DNA of 64,000 bases from JAGQZY01 sp964588335 (GTDB lineage: Bacteria > Bdellovibrionota > Bdellovibrionia > Bdellovibrionales > JAGQZY01): NCBI GenBank assembly GCA_964588335.1, contig CAZPOV010000007.1, positions 62,001 to 126,000 of the forward strand, given 5' to 3'. Every line of letters begins with the position of its first letter. The first letter of the stretch is position 1. A model generated the notes under the pieces. The model worked only from the letters and a program-made list of their open reading frames with translations. It did no database searches and was not told where the DNA came from. Below are positions 1-9,693 of the stretch, piece after piece. Both the position numbers and the translations under genes were made by a program.

Positions 1-483
1 ACCTACGATGGTATGAGCTTGGCGCAATCCATCCTTGAGTACTTTTTAAAAAAATTAAAGTCCTACACCTTGTTTGCGACTCACTATCATGAGCTGACTC
101 AGTTGGAAGACCGTTATCCCAATCAACTTTTAAATCGGCATATGGCCATTTCTGAAAAGCAGGGGCAGATCGATTTTCGCTACCATTTGGCAGAAGGGCC
201 GGCTTTAAAATCCTACGGGATTCAGGTGGCGAAATTGGCAGGACTTCCCAAAGAAGTGATCCAATACGCCAATCAGATTCTGAAAAAGCTGGAAAAGGGT
301 GGTGCTGATCTGTCACCGCAAATGGACCTGTGGGATCGGCCCATGGAGCTTGAAAGCGAACCTGAGGTCACACCGGTTGTCGATCATGCGATTGTCGAGA
401 ATCTACGCAGCTTAGAGATTCAAAAATTGACACCTCTGGATGCGCTCAATACATTGGCTAAGTGGCAACAAGAACATTCTTAA
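1..483 (+). CDS. mutS: DNA mismatch repair protein MutS, C-terminal end
   Basis: The frame is open from base 1, so only the last 160 residues or so of this usually 850-residue ATPase are present. The fragment starts inside the conserved stretch TYDGMSLA. It continues through the nucleotide-binding domain segment TLFATHYHEL, which carries the ATPase trans/His motif, and the helix-turn-helix dimerisation region (YGIQVAKLAGLP). It then has the usual poorly conserved tail with the helical end. MutS recognises mispaired bases and recruits MutL. The stop overlaps the next gene by 22 bp, which suggests translational coupling with glnD. Confidence 0.96.
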   Translation, partial: TYDGMSLAQSILEYFLKKLKSYTLFATHYHELTQLEDRYPNQLLNRHMAISEKQGQIDFRYHLAEGPALKSYGIQVAKLAGLPKEVIQYANQILKKLEKGGADLSPQMDLWDRPMELESEPEVTPVVDHAIVENLRSLEIQKLTPLDALNTLAKWQQEHS

Positions 484-2786
484 CTCCAGAGCAGTTGAAG
501 GAAGCCAGCAAGATCCTTCGGCCACCCCTTGATCCGCCCCATGGGCAGGTCCTCCTTGATCATTCTTTGACAACGGCCTTGGATTTTTCATCCTGGTTAT
601 CGTTAAATATCGAAAATCGCATGCGGGAAATCAAAGGTTGGGAAGACGCTGCTCCCATTGCCATTGGCTCGTGGGGACGCGGCGAACTGGCGCCTGGCTC
701 TGACTTGGATGTGATTTTCTGTGGCGATTCGAAGGCGGCTCGGCGGGTGATTCGCACCGCTGAGGAGCGGGGGATGAAGTTCCGCTCACGGGTGCCCGAG
801 AATCAGGACGATTGGAGTCAGGGGGTTGAGGTTTTAGAGACCAATGCTCTGTTTAATGCCAAGCCCTTCACCCAAGAGGCGGCGGAGAAGCTGCAAATAC
901 AAAAAGACAAAATCGAGAAAACCGGTAAAAGATTTCGTCGCAAACTCTTAACAGCCATCAACCAAGAACGACGCCTGCGCTTTAAACGCTATGATTCCAT
1001 CGCCAATTTCCTAGAACCCAATTTGAAGTTCGGGGCCGGTGGCTTACGTGATTTGCACCAGGCCTTGATGTTGGCCCATTGGTTCCCCGAGCGTTTTACA
1101 GAAGCCGAGTATGCTTTCAAGGTGCTTGATTATTACAAATGCCTGTTTTTAATGATTCGCCACAAGCTGCATTTAAGTAATACCCATGATCAGCTCACCG
1201 CCAGTGAGCAACACGAGATGGTGGAATGGTTTGGTTTCACACGGCATCGAGAGTTCATGAGCGAAGTTCAAAAAGGCCTTAGCCGCGTGAGTTTCCATTC
1301 CAATTGGACGATTGAGCGTTGTCAGCTGAGCAACAAAGAGTTTGATGGTTGCCACAACCTTCAGATCGACAGTTGGCAAGACGTGCAAAAGCACCTGCTC
1401 AGTGACCCCAATCTGCAGGTGCAAGGGGCGATTCGAAAACGCCTTTATGAAACCGACGGTTTTAAAAAAGAAAAAATCAGCAAGCCGAACAAAGGAAAAA
1501 TTTTAAAAAAACTGTTGGATATCAAGCAAACAAGCTCGGTCACCGAAGCCGCCTTTCGATCCCACGTGATCTCGCATTTGATTCCGGCCTTCACCAAAGT
1601 GATCGGCTTGGTTCAGCACGACCAGTACCATCGTTTCTCAGTCGACGCCCATTTGTTGCAGGCGGTATTAGAAGTCAAACGTATCCAGTCCCATCCGAAA
1701 CTTTTAGGAAAGCTGCAATTTTATGGTGAGAAATTAAAAATCACCGACTGGAACATGTTGCGTTGGGCCGCCCTCTATCACGATATTGGCAAAGGCCAAC
1801 CAGGGCCTCACTCGGAAGTGGGGAAGAGGAAAGCCCTGCGCGACCTGCGCGCCTTTGGCTTTCCTAAAGATTTTGTGCAAGAGGTGGCTTGGCTGGTTGA
1901 GCATCACCTGATTTTATCAACGGCCGCTTTCCGCAAAAACCCCCAGTCGCCAAAAACCTGGGAGTACCTATTTTCTAAAGGTGTGAAAGGGCCGCGTTTG
2001 TACCGTTTGGCGATATTCACTGTCATCGACATCATCGCCACCAACCCGGAGGCTTGGAACAGTTGGAAAGAGAATCTAATCTGCGAAATGGTGGACACCC
2101 TCCGCAACCCCAGCCAAGAGCGCCATTATGAGTTTTCGCAAAAAGTGAAGCGCAAACATCCGGATGTGCCCGAGGAGTTTATCAACCAGTTGGACAGTGA
2201 GCTTTTAGAAAATATCTCGCACAATGTTCTCATCAAAGATTTCGGCAAAGTGCTGTCGGGCAAGCAGAGTGGTCCACTTATTTTTCGAGACAAAAAGGGG
2301 CGTATCTGGGTGCGTTTTCATCGTTTGCAAGATGAGCCGGGCTTAGTCTTAGAATTCACTCGCAAGCTGACAGCCATTGGCTGCAACATTCGCCAGGCTT
2401 TTGTTTATACTGATAAAGCCATGGGTGTTTATGATTGGTTCTGTGTCAAAACCCAAAAAACACCCAATGTTTTGAAAAAGCAATTGGCTGTGGATTTAAA
2501 ATCAGAAAGCGCCCACGAAACATTGTTTTCAAGAATTGAATTGATCACTTTTGATAGCGCTGAATGGGTTTACAGCTTTCGCGCCCGCGATAAAAAAGGC
2601 TTGTTGCTGTCAGCGATCCAAACCTTGCACGAAGAGGATATGGAGATCGTTTGGGCCAAAGTGCACACCTGGGGACGCCAGATCGACGACGTTTTTGGAC
2701 TTCTCCCCAAAGAAGGTGTCACTCCGCAAGAGCAGCTGACGCGACTGAAGCAGTTGTTGGAAAAACCAGAACTGGAGATTCTGTAA
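462..2786 (+). CDS. glnD: [Protein-PII] uridylyltransferase / uridylyl-removing enzyme GlnD
   Basis: This is a 774-residue nitrogen sensor that uridylylates and de-uridylylates PII proteins in response to glutamine. The nucleotidyltransferase motif GSWGRGELAPGSDLD lies at residues 69-83 with its metal-binding aspartates. A metal-dependent HD phosphohydrolase follows, with LYHDIGKG near residues 437-444 and a second HH pair (VEHHL) about 40 residues later. Two ACT-like segments at the C-terminus (around 615-690 and 700-770) should bind glutamine. It is shorter than the roughly 890-residue enterobacterial enzyme. The start is GTG inside the mutS end; no clear Shine-Dalgarno is visible, so coupling is likely. 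No glnB lies next to it here. Confidence 0.95.
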   Translation: MATRTFLTPEQLKEASKILRPPLDPPHGQVLLDHSLTTALDFSSWLSLNIENRMREIKGWEDAAPIAIGSWGRGELAPGSDLDVIFCGDSKAARRVIRTAEERGMKFRSRVPENQDDWSQGVEVLETNALFNAKPFTQEAAEKLQIQKDKIEKTGKRFRRKLLTAINQERRLRFKRYDSIANFLEPNLKFGAGGLRDLHQALMLAHWFPERFTEAEYAFKVLDYYKCLFLMIRHKLHLSNTHDQLTASEQHEMVEWFGFTRHREFMSEVQKGLSRVSFHSNWTIERCQLSNKEFDGCHNLQIDSWQDVQKHLLSDPNLQVQGAIRKRLYETDGFKKEKISKPNKGKILKKLLDIKQTSSVTEAAFRSHVISHLIPAFTKVIGLVQHDQYHRFSVDAHLLQAVLEVKRIQSHPKLLGKLQFYGEKLKITDWNMLRWAALYHDIGKGQPGPHSEVGKRKALRDLRAFGFPKDFVQEVAWLVEHHLILSTAAFRKNPQSPKTWEYLFSKGVKGPRLYRLAIFTVIDIIATNPEAWNSWKENLICEMVDTLRNPSQERHYEFSQKVKRKHPDVPEEFINQLDSELLENISHNVLIKDFGKVLSGKQSGPLIFRDKKGRIWVRFHRLQDEPGLVLEFTRKLTAIGCNIRQAFVYTDKAMGVYDWFCVKTQKTPNVLKKQLAVDLKSESAHETLFSRIELITFDSAEWVYSFRARDKKGLLLSAIQTLHEEDMEIVWAKVHTWGRQIDDVFGLLPKEGVTPQEQLTRLKQLLEKPELEIL

Positions 2787-2787
2787 G

Positions 2788-3138
2788 ATGAATAAAACTA
2801 TTTTTACCTCGTTGATTGTCAGTCTGTTCCTAGCTTTACCCGGATGCACTTGGGTCACGAATATGAAAGCACGCTCCGACCTTAAAACTCTTTGCAAAAT
2901 CGCTGAAAAAACCATGACTGAAAACAAAGAGCCGGCCAAAAAAGCCGCCGACTTTGCCGAGGCTGTAAACAGTCAAATCTCTTGGGGGCCGATCCATCAA
3001 ATGATGCAAGCGATTTATGCCGCTGAAGATTCCCAGAAATGGCAACTGATCCAAATGGGGGCGGCGGATGTTGGCGTGAACGACTATCAGTGTCCACCGC
3101 TGCAAAAAATGTGGGGAGCCAAAGCCGAGAGACTGTAA
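2788..3138 (+). CDS. Small lipoprotein of unknown function
   Basis: A 116-residue protein with a short charged N-terminus, a hydrophobic stretch and a lipobox (LALPGC) placing the lipidated cysteine near residue 20. It should therefore be an envelope lipoprotein. The mature part is helical and charged with two further cysteines and no family I recognise. Its ATG lies one base after the glnD stop, so it is probably the third gene of the mutS-glnD transcript. A functional link to nitrogen sensing is not implied by the sequence. Confidence 0.75.
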   Translation: MNKTIFTSLIVSLFLALPGCTWVTNMKARSDLKTLCKIAEKTMTENKEPAKKAADFAEAVNSQISWGPIHQMMQAIYAAEDSQKWQLIQMGAADVGVNDYQCPPLQKMWGAKAERL

Positions 3139-3236
3139 TGGTATCAATATTGGGATTTTTTCAAAAAAAAACCTAATTCAAGTCAGAGTTAGCGGCTTGA
3201 AAGATAAAGTCTAACTGCAAAGTTTAATGAGAAGTT

Positions 3237-4295
3237 TCAATCATCATCATCGTCTCTGCGATACTCATGAATGTTAATAGTTTTGTTTGGGTTCAGCAGA
3301 ACTTTCCCACCATTGAATTCGTTGACGGCGTAGAATAGGGCCACGCGACTTCTTTGTCTGAATTCTCTTTGGCCGACTCGCAATTCAAAATTATGCTTCT
3401 GTTTTTCAGTTCCACACTCTCGGTTGACTCCATTGCTGCTGGCAATTTTTGTTGTGACTGTGCCTATCAGTTGTTTGTTGGATCGGGTTCGGCGATCGGC
3501 AGAATAGATTTCAACTTTCAGAGGTTCCGTTGACCGAGAAAAACAAGCCCAGCCTTTGAATCGCAATTTTCCGGAGCGGACTTTGATTTTACTAACTCCA
3601 CCCTTAATTCCATGAAAAAAGCTGGCGTGAGTTTTCAGAGCCAGGGGAGTTGTTCCTAAATCAGACACCAGTCGACGCAGTCCTACATTGCGAAGATGTT
3701 CAGTCCATTGGGCCAATTCCTGGGCACTGGGGTCTTGGTGAGTTAGCACTTTAAAAAGTGCTTGCACCAACGATTGTGGAGTCATTCGGGCTGACGTTTT
3801 CTGATGATCCTCGGCAATTCGAGCGATTGTTTCTAAATGACCTTTCAGTCCGATCACTCCCAACCACTGAGACAATTCGTTGGAGTTGGCTTTTTTGCCT
3901 GAAATTTCAAGAAACGTTTTGTGGATAAGATCGACGTAGCTTTCGCAAAACTGCGTATCTCCGTCTGGATTGCTCCACAGGTGGTAAAAGCCCGTAGGGA
4001 GCCTGGGGATATACTCACGTAAATCACTGCACCGCTCAGCCTCTATTTTTTTGGCTAGTACATTTGTCATTTTGGTAACATGAACATTCATTATATTGGT
4101 GCCTTTTTCTCCGAAGATGCCGGCTTCAATCTTGTCGATGATTTTGTTAATCCCATCGGCAATTTTTTCGGGCTGAAGTTTTTCTTCCTTGGGTTCAAGC
4201 ATTTTCTCGACTGGTGGTGCTCCCATGTTAGTAAAAAACAAAAGGAGGACGGGAAGGGTCAGGGCATAAAGTGTCAGTATCTTTTTCTTTGTCAT
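3237..4295 (-). CDS. Exported protein with two DUF4214-like repeats and a poly-Asp C-terminus
   Basis: A 352-residue protein. The ATG at 4295 is preferred over an upstream in-frame start at 4373 because it has an AAGGGGGAACGAG ribosome-binding site and directly precedes a signal-like hydrophobic segment (residues 4-23). Residues about 115-215 contain two related helical units, with cores like YVDLIHKTFLEI and LVQALFKVLTH, each followed by xxELxQW. They resemble DUF4214 repeats found in secreted proteins. The last residues are RRDDDDD. It lies 13 bp downstream of the HExxH protein at 4309-5814 and is surely co-transcribed with it. Function is unknown. Confidence 0.7.
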   Translation of the reverse strand: MTKKKILTLYALTLPVLLLFFTNMGAPPVEKMLEPKEEKLQPEKIADGINKIIDKIEAGIFGEKGTNIMNVHVTKMTNVLAKKIEAERCSDLREYIPRLPTGFYHLWSNPDGDTQFCESYVDLIHKTFLEISGKKANSNELSQWLGVIGLKGHLETIARIAEDHQKTSARMTPQSLVQALFKVLTHQDPSAQELAQWTEHLRNVGLRRLVSDLGTTPLALKTHASFFHGIKGGVSKIKVRSGKLRFKGWACFSRSTEPLKVEIYSADRRTRSNKQLIGTVTTKIASSNGVNRECGTEKQKHNFELRVGQREFRQRSRVALFYAVNEFNGGKVLLNPNKTINIHEYRRDDDDD

Positions 4296-4308
4296 ATCTC
4301 GTTCCCCC

Positions 4309-5814
4309 TTAATCTTCCAATAAGTAGTCAGCGGCTGTATCAAGAGCTTCTCGAACTTGTCGATAGGACTCATCGTTGACGATCGTTTCTGCTACAACTT
4401 GTGCTTCATCTGGAGAAAGGCCCATCTCTTCAAGTGTCTTACCCAGCATTCTTTTCCCTTCTTCTCGATCAGGGTACTGAGTGCTGTAGGCGATCACTTC
4501 AGTCCATTGGTTCACGTACTGGTCATGATTTTCAACCCTGGACTCAGAATCTGGAGGCAAGTAGGCATTGACATCAACAAGCGCCTTGGTGCGCTCTGGG
4601 GTTTCGGTAATCAGCGCCCTGGCCAGACCGGCGCCGTATTCCACAGTCTCTGGAAGACTGCGTCCGTTATTTAACAATTTGTCGGTCAGATTGACAATGG
4701 CCGTTTCACCCGCGTGAGACATTTCATGCATGACACCAATAATTTGTTTGTCATTGTTGGGGTCGACAATCGGTACGGTGAGGGGCTGACCATCAATCAC
4801 AACAGTTTGATTGCTCTCAGGGTTCAGTCCATTGTTAAGGACCACGATGCCCCCAGGGTAAATCGATGTGTTCATAGCGATTCCGAACATCTCTTCAGGA
4901 TTGTGGCCCACAGGAGCGCCAGAAGCATTCAAGATCGCTGCGTACTCGGCAGCGCCAGGTGCAACAATGACCAGCGATTCTCTTAAACCCAATTTTTGTG
5001 AGCTTGTGGCATTGTCATAGTTGTGTTGAGGTACAGGGACTTGGTCCGGGTAATAGTAAGTGGCATGTCCACTGGTCACCAAAGCGTCAATGGCTTTTTC
5101 TTGGTCGGTCATAGTAACAGGAATGCCATCTTCGTCTCGAATCACTTCACCATTTTCGTCTCGCAAAGGGGCATTATTGTGAACATATTTTGCCGCCGCA
5201 GCCAGAGGGCCTGCCGGTATATTTCGTCTATTCTCGGGAACACTTGATCTGTCATATTCTCTTTTAATTTCTTGGGCATAAACAGAGTTAAGGACAGCCC
5301 GTCGCGCGGCAACGCCAGCTTGATCATCGCCGAAATTACTTTTTGCACAACTCGAACAAGAGTCTGCAACCGCTATGGCTCTTTGGATAGCGGTATGATG
5401 GGTGTCCAGGTCACCGACGTCTCCCGCTTCACCAGCCTCATATTCTTTATAGGGGGCCCAGGGGTTGTTAAAGTGGCCAATCGCCGGAGCGGTGCTGTGT
5501 GGGTTACGAGTCGGGCGATCATCATCGTCATCATCATCTCGACTGCTGCTGCTGGCTCGTGAACTGGTGGTGCTTCTTGTTGAGCTGCCTGTCTTAGTGC
5601 CGGGGTCACTGGTGGTTTTTCTATTTCGTTCGACGGCAGGACGAGTGACTGTGTGATATTCAACTTGCTCACGAACAGGATCACGGACTGTCGCCTCTCG
5701 AGGTTCCCAAGCGACTGATTGCGAGGGCACCAAAAGCATAATGAAAACGAAAGCGAGTCCCCATTGACCCTTCCGAACTGAAATGAATGAAATCAATTGA
5801 AATCGAGTATTCAA
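4309..5814 (-). CDS. Exported HExxH-motif protein with a low-complexity Ser/Thr/Asp N-terminal linker
   Basis: A 501-residue protein starting at a TTG preceded by a strong GGGGGAG site. A signal peptide ends around residue 36 (SQSVAWEP). Residues about 45-105 form a Ser/Thr/Arg-rich linker ending in seven aspartates between arginines. The central and C-terminal parts look globular. HEMSH at about residues 363-367, in the context VMHEMSHAGE, fits a zincin active-site helix, and a Glu-rich helix follows. No complete peptidase family is recognised, so protease activity is inferred from the motif alone. It is the first gene of an operon with the DUF4214-like protein downstream, and both carry poly-Asp runs. 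Confidence 0.7.
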   Translation of the reverse strand: MNTRFQLISFISVRKGQWGLAFVFIMLLVPSQSVAWEPREATVRDPVREQVEYHTVTRPAVERNRKTTSDPGTKTGSSTRSTTSSRASSSSRDDDDDDDRPTRNPHSTAPAIGHFNNPWAPYKEYEAGEAGDVGDLDTHHTAIQRAIAVADSCSSCAKSNFGDDQAGVAARRAVLNSVYAQEIKREYDRSSVPENRRNIPAGPLAAAAKYVHNNAPLRDENGEVIRDEDGIPVTMTDQEKAIDALVTSGHATYYYPDQVPVPQHNYDNATSSQKLGLRESLVIVAPGAAEYAAILNASGAPVGHNPEEMFGIAMNTSIYPGGIVVLNNGLNPESNQTVVIDGQPLTVPIVDPNNDKQIIGVMHEMSHAGETAIVNLTDKLLNNGRSLPETVEYGAGLARALITETPERTKALVDVNAYLPPDSESRVENHDQYVNQWTEVIAYSTQYPDREEGKRMLGKTLEEMGLSPDEAQVVAETIVNDESYRQVREALDTAADYLLED

Positions 5815-6186
5815 ACCACTCCCCCTATTTAATTATGAACCCACTGATAATTATAGCATTGGAGATCCTTGAGCCTACTGGAACTTAAAACTTTCTCATA
5901 TTGGTTCAATTGCATTCGTTTTTTCTGGACTTTCGAAGATTCAAAACACAGTTTGCGGACACTTTACTATTTTGAGACAAATATTTTGGAGAATCCTCAA
6001 CGAAAAAAAATCGAAGTTGAAATATCGAAAAAACCTCCTAATGATCCCACTTCGCAATTTCCAGCCTTGCATGGATCCCTTTCAACGCCTCCGCTTGGGT
6101 CTATAGACGTGGAGCCCTTGGAGAGAGGGAGGGGATTGTTTGCGCTGGGCATTAATGTTGAATAATGCTAAGTCAATTCAACATCT
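5815..6186. other. Intergenic region between divergent genes
   Basis: This 372-base AT-rich stretch separates the leftward HExxH operon from the rightward mscS gene and must hold both promoters. The only open frame of note is a 98-codon frame from a TTG at 5869 without a ribosome-binding site. Its composition does not look like the neighbouring genes, so I do not call it. No stable hairpin or known RNA motif was seen. Confidence 0.5.
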
Positions 6187-7194
6187 ATGTCTTATATTAA
6201 AGTCATCATGGCGTTTCCACAGTTTTTAAAACCCAGTTCCACCACCGGCAAATTTTTATTCTTGGGCCTTTTAATTCTGTTTGTTTATTCCATCTTCAAT
6301 GGCCATCTTCTTGTGCTGCAATCGTACCTGGGGCGCGAGGAGTTCACCTTTACGGCCGGTCGCTACAAAATTAGTCTCTACAGCATTCTTTCGGGATTTT
6401 TATTGGTTCTGACCTCTCTTTGGATCACCGCCATTGTTTCGTCTTTCATTGAAGGCCGCATTCTAAAACTCAGCCGCATGCGCAATTCCACACGAGTGCT
6501 GTTCACCAAGATCGTCCAAATCACTCTTTACTTTATTGCCTTTCTCATTGTTCTAAGGATTATCGGAATCGATCTGACCGTATTCTCAATCTTCGGTGGC
6601 GCGATCGGAATTGGTTTGGGCTTCGGTTTGCAAAAGACAGCCTCGAATTTTGTCAGTGGAGTTATTCTGCTGTCTGAGAAAACCATTGATCTCGGCGACC
6701 TGGTCGAGCTGAGCGACGGAACCATGGGCTTTGTAAAACGCATCAGCGCTCGCTACACCTTGCTTGAAACCTTTGAAACCAAAGAGATCATTGTTCCTAA
6801 CGAGGACATGATGACCAACAAGGTGATCAACCACACCTTAAGTAACACCGCTGGACGGGTAGATGTGACTGTTGGAGTTTCTTACCGTTCCGATATTCAA
6901 AAAGCTTACGATCTTATTTTAGAGGCCGTCCACGAGTACCCAGGTACGATCAAAGACCCTGAGCCCAATTGTTTTCTCACCGGCTTTGGCGACAGCTCAG
7001 TGGACTTCCTTTTGCACTTTTGGGTTTCCGACGTCAAAAAAGGACGCTTTCAACCGAAAAGCGATGTGCTCTTCAGCATCTGGCAAAAATTCAAAGACAA
7101 CAATATCGAAATTCCATTCCCGCAAAGAGATTTGCATTTAAAATCTGTAAAAGAACCTTGGGTTTTGATGAATCCTCCTGAAACTCAAAATTAA
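6187..7194 (+). CDS. mscS: Small-conductance mechanosensitive channel, MscS family
   Basis: A 335-residue inner-membrane channel that opens under membrane tension to release osmolytes. Hydrophobic segments lie at about residues 18-38, 65-88, 110-130 and 132-155. The last is the pore-lining helix, with the characteristic Gly/Ala-rich pattern GAIGIGLGFGLQ followed by KTASNFVSGV. The cytoplasmic beta domain (IDLGDLVEL) and C-terminal alpha/beta domain follow. Length is close to E. coli MscS plus one extra N-terminal helix. Neither the ATG at 6187 nor one at 6208 has a strong ribosome-binding site, so the exact start is uncertain. Confidence 0.93.
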   Translation: MSYIKVIMAFPQFLKPSSTTGKFLFLGLLILFVYSIFNGHLLVLQSYLGREEFTFTAGRYKISLYSILSGFLLVLTSLWITAIVSSFIEGRILKLSRMRNSTRVLFTKIVQITLYFIAFLIVLRIIGIDLTVFSIFGGAIGIGLGFGLQKTASNFVSGVILLSEKTIDLGDLVELSDGTMGFVKRISARYTLLETFETKEIIVPNEDMMTNKVINHTLSNTAGRVDVTVGVSYRSDIQKAYDLILEAVHEYPGTIKDPEPNCFLTGFGDSSVDFLLHFWVSDVKKGRFQPKSDVLFSIWQKFKDNNIEIPFPQRDLHLKSVKEPWVLMNPPETQN

Positions 7195-7383
7195 AGGCTT
7201 CAGAAATGTCTATTCCTTGACGTTGTGAGAAGGCTTTATTCTTGATCTGATTCTCGAAAAAATCGGTCAATGGCTCTAAAAGTGTTAATTTCTTCACAAG
7301 CTTACCGATGAGTGCGGTTTGTTTGTATTCGCTTGGAAAGCCTGGCATACAGAGGAGGTTCAATAATTTTTTAAGGGGGAATA

Positions 7384-8103
7384 ATGAAAACCATTTTACT
7401 TATTTTATCCATGACGTTGGGAGCCAGCTTAAGCCACAGTCAGTTTATGCCCTACGATATTATCACTGAAGTTCCAGACAATCTTTATCTTGTGCCGGGT
7501 TTTGATGCCAATGACAATGTCGAAATCATCTTCGAGGGGCAGTATCCCAATGCTTGCTACAAGGTGGGTCCGACAAAAAATAAAGTCGATCTTACCAATC
7601 AAAAGATCTACTTGGACAACATAGCCTATCGGACTCAAGACGAAATCTGTGCTCGTGTCATTGTGCCTTATCAAAAAGAAGTGCATCTCGGGCCGTTGAA
7701 AGCCGGAAAGTTTGAGGTTTTGTTTAAAAACGCGGAGGGCAATTATGACTCTCAAGGGTTTTTAACCGTCGAAAAAGCAACGGCTGAAAGTGTCGATAAC
7801 TATCTTTATGCACCCGTGAATCAAATTGTATCCTTGTCTGGGACAAAAAATATTAAGCTTGAAGGCGAAATCACCAGAGATTGTCTGGAGCTCGACCGTG
7901 TTGAAGTCTCTTACACTGAGCAGCCACCCGTGGTTGTTGTTCTTCCGATCATGAAAATGGTTAAAGAATCGAAATGTTCTGAAACTGATGATATCGATGA
8001 ATTCAGTTACGAAGTCGATCTCAGTGAAGTTCCAGAGGGCCGTTACCTCATTCACACCCGCACCCTGAATGGACGCGCTAGAAACAAAATCATGAATCTG
8101 TAA
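7384..8103 (+). CDS. Secreted protein of unknown function
   Basis: A 239-residue protein with an ATG seven or eight bases after AAGGGGGAA and a clear signal peptide ending about residue 19 (LSHSQ). The mature part is acidic and beta-rich with five cysteines (for example NACYK, DEICAR, RDCLEL, SKCSE), which fits disulfide bonding in the periplasm or outside. No family is recognised. The next rightward gene (8382-9077) is a similar-sized secreted, Cys-containing protein, and the two could be functional neighbours, though about 280 bases separate them. Confidence 0.7.
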   Translation: MKTILLILSMTLGASLSHSQFMPYDIITEVPDNLYLVPGFDANDNVEIIFEGQYPNACYKVGPTKNKVDLTNQKIYLDNIAYRTQDEICARVIVPYQKEVHLGPLKAGKFEVLFKNAEGNYDSQGFLTVEKATAESVDNYLYAPVNQIVSLSGTKNIKLEGEITRDCLELDRVEVSYTEQPPVVVVLPIMKMVKESKCSETDDIDEFSYEVDLSEVPEGRYLIHTRTLNGRARNKIMNL

Positions 8104-8381
8104 AGTTGGCCTCGCTGACTTAAAATGACCATAACTGTTTATCAGAAAGGGGCCTTCGAAAGAACGCCCTGCGGGCGGCCTTGCAGTTTCAGAACGGCCT
8201 GTAGAATCGTGTATTGCACAAAAGGGGAGCGAGTCGGCTGAGGCCTCTCTCGCTTCGATTTTAGCCACTGGTTTGAACTTTCACAACAAATCACAACATT
8301 TTGTAAAGACTCTGTTAGTGGCCATGGAGCTCTTTTTTAAGCATATTGGACGCAACAAACCGACTTAAAAAAGGAGAAACC

Positions 8382-9077
8382 ATGAAACTTGTATTACTTA
8401 TTATCACTCAGTTAGCGGCAACCCTTGCCATGGCCAATGGGCCAACGGTGAGCTGTTCCACCAGCCAGACCTCAGAGACGGGGAATCCTGATTTTGTATC
8501 CAATATCAATATTGAAATCTCAGGACGTCTGCTTTGCGACAATCCTCTTCCGCAAGCCTCAATGTCTTATGAGCAAGCTAAATCTTTGGTGGAGAATAAC
8601 AGCTGTGTGACGGAGGTCATCTCTGAAGGACGCCATGAAAGTTTTGTTAAAGGCTTTGAGAGAATCGTTGCCACTCACGATGTTATCGCCGGTAGCCGTG
8701 ACACCTTGACTATTGAGCCCGCTCAACGATGTGTCGCCAAAGATTGCAAAGGCTCCTACGGTGGTTGTTCATGTGTTAAGTCAGTACCGGCCCCAGAACT
8801 TGGCTTTATTATTCGCGGTAGCGGACTTTTCCTTCAAACCAATAAAACAGAGATTCTTGATGAAAGAGTTTTTGAACGGACAAGTGTTTCCATGACTGAT
8901 GTCGAAATTCTTGCTGGAACTGAATCGAAAACGATTGATGGAGTTGTTATCTACAACGGTGCGCCTCAGAGAACAAAATATCAGGCCATCAATTGGGATC
9001 TCGGTGAAGAAACTAAAAATTTAAGCTACGACATCAGAAAACTCAATTTTAACGAAAATGAATGTTCATTGAACTAA
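8382..9077 (+). CDS. Secreted cysteine-rich protein of unknown function
   Basis: The start at 8382 follows an AAAAAGGAGAAACC site and directly gives a signal peptide (LLIITQLAATLAMA), so it is preferred over the in-frame 8346. The product has 231 residues. About nine cysteines are present, including a cluster around residues 108-128 (QRCVAKDCKG, GGCSCVK), which suggests a disulfide-stabilised extracellular domain. No known domain is evident. A strong terminator follows 30 bases after the stop, so this gene ends its transcript. Confidence 0.72.
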   Translation: MKLVLLIITQLAATLAMANGPTVSCSTSQTSETGNPDFVSNINIEISGRLLCDNPLPQASMSYEQAKSLVENNSCVTEVISEGRHESFVKGFERIVATHDVIAGSRDTLTIEPAQRCVAKDCKGSYGGCSCVKSVPAPELGFIIRGSGLFLQTNKTEILDERVFERTSVSMTDVEILAGTESKTIDGVVIYNGAPQRTKYQAINWDLGEETKNLSYDIRKLNFNENECSLN

Positions 9078-9107
9078 GAAAATACAACGCAATGGAATTC
9101 AAAAACC

Positions 9108-9132
9108 AGCCCTCTTAACAAGAGGGCTTTTT
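9108..9132 (+). terminator. Rho-independent terminator after the secreted protein gene
   Basis: A perfect 9-bp stem (AGCCCTCTT paired with AAGAGGGCT) with a three-base AAC loop is followed by five T residues. It sits 30 bases downstream of the stop at 9077. Confidence 0.88.
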
Positions 9133-9693
9133 GGGTTTGTCTGCAGTCTTTAGCAGAATCTTTATAAGCAAGGAACGAGTAGGGTAAAGGCGGCGAAGTG
9201 TTCGACAACTTGTCGGTGAAAGCCAACATCTGTTTGGAAATTGATTGCGGGTGTTTGAATATTGTGAATTTTGTTCTTCAAAAATGAGTTCGAGGATAAA
9301 AGATCGATTGGTGGACAATGTTTCCGCGCTTCGAATACGAAACATAATAGTTGCGAAGTTACGGACCTTAGCCTTTTTGGTGTTCGAAATTTGTAATAAA
9401 TCTTATGGCGTTAAGCGCTATTTCTGTTCAAAAAAATCAGAATCTGAAATTAACCGAACCCGACTAAAGTGTGAGAACCAATAAAACGTCCAGTCGTGCT
9501 GTAATAAAAAAATAAATTTGAGTGACTCCAAGTATTTGTTATGGAATTGTCATGAATTTTCAAATTTTGAGTCCAGTTTTCTTTTTTTTCCGTCCAGGGG
9601 CTTGTCAAAAGTTCGACATCTTGCCAGACTTTAAAAGAGGCGAAACATAGACGTTGAGCCGAAAGAAACACTAAACTAACGAAGGGAGCAAGG
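9133..9693. other. Long intergenic region upstream of the LuxR-type gene
   Basis: About 560 bases without a convincing gene. A 79-codon GTG-initiated frame (9245-9484) has no good ribosome-binding site and atypical composition and is not called. The sequence TAAGCAAGGAACGAG at 9165-9179 recurs with one change at 15341-15355. The segment just before 9694 is purine-rich and probably contains the promoter and leader of the HTH gene. The length of this leader region is notable but no known riboswitch was recognised. Confidence 0.45.

Noticed and set aside
5869..6165. 98-codon frame starting with TTG upstream of mscS
   Set aside because: No ribosome-binding site, poor composition and no recognisable domain; more likely intergenic.
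9245..9484. 79-codon GTG frame in the intergenic region before the HTH gene
   Set aside because: No good ribosome-binding site and unlikely composition; overlaps a probable leader region.
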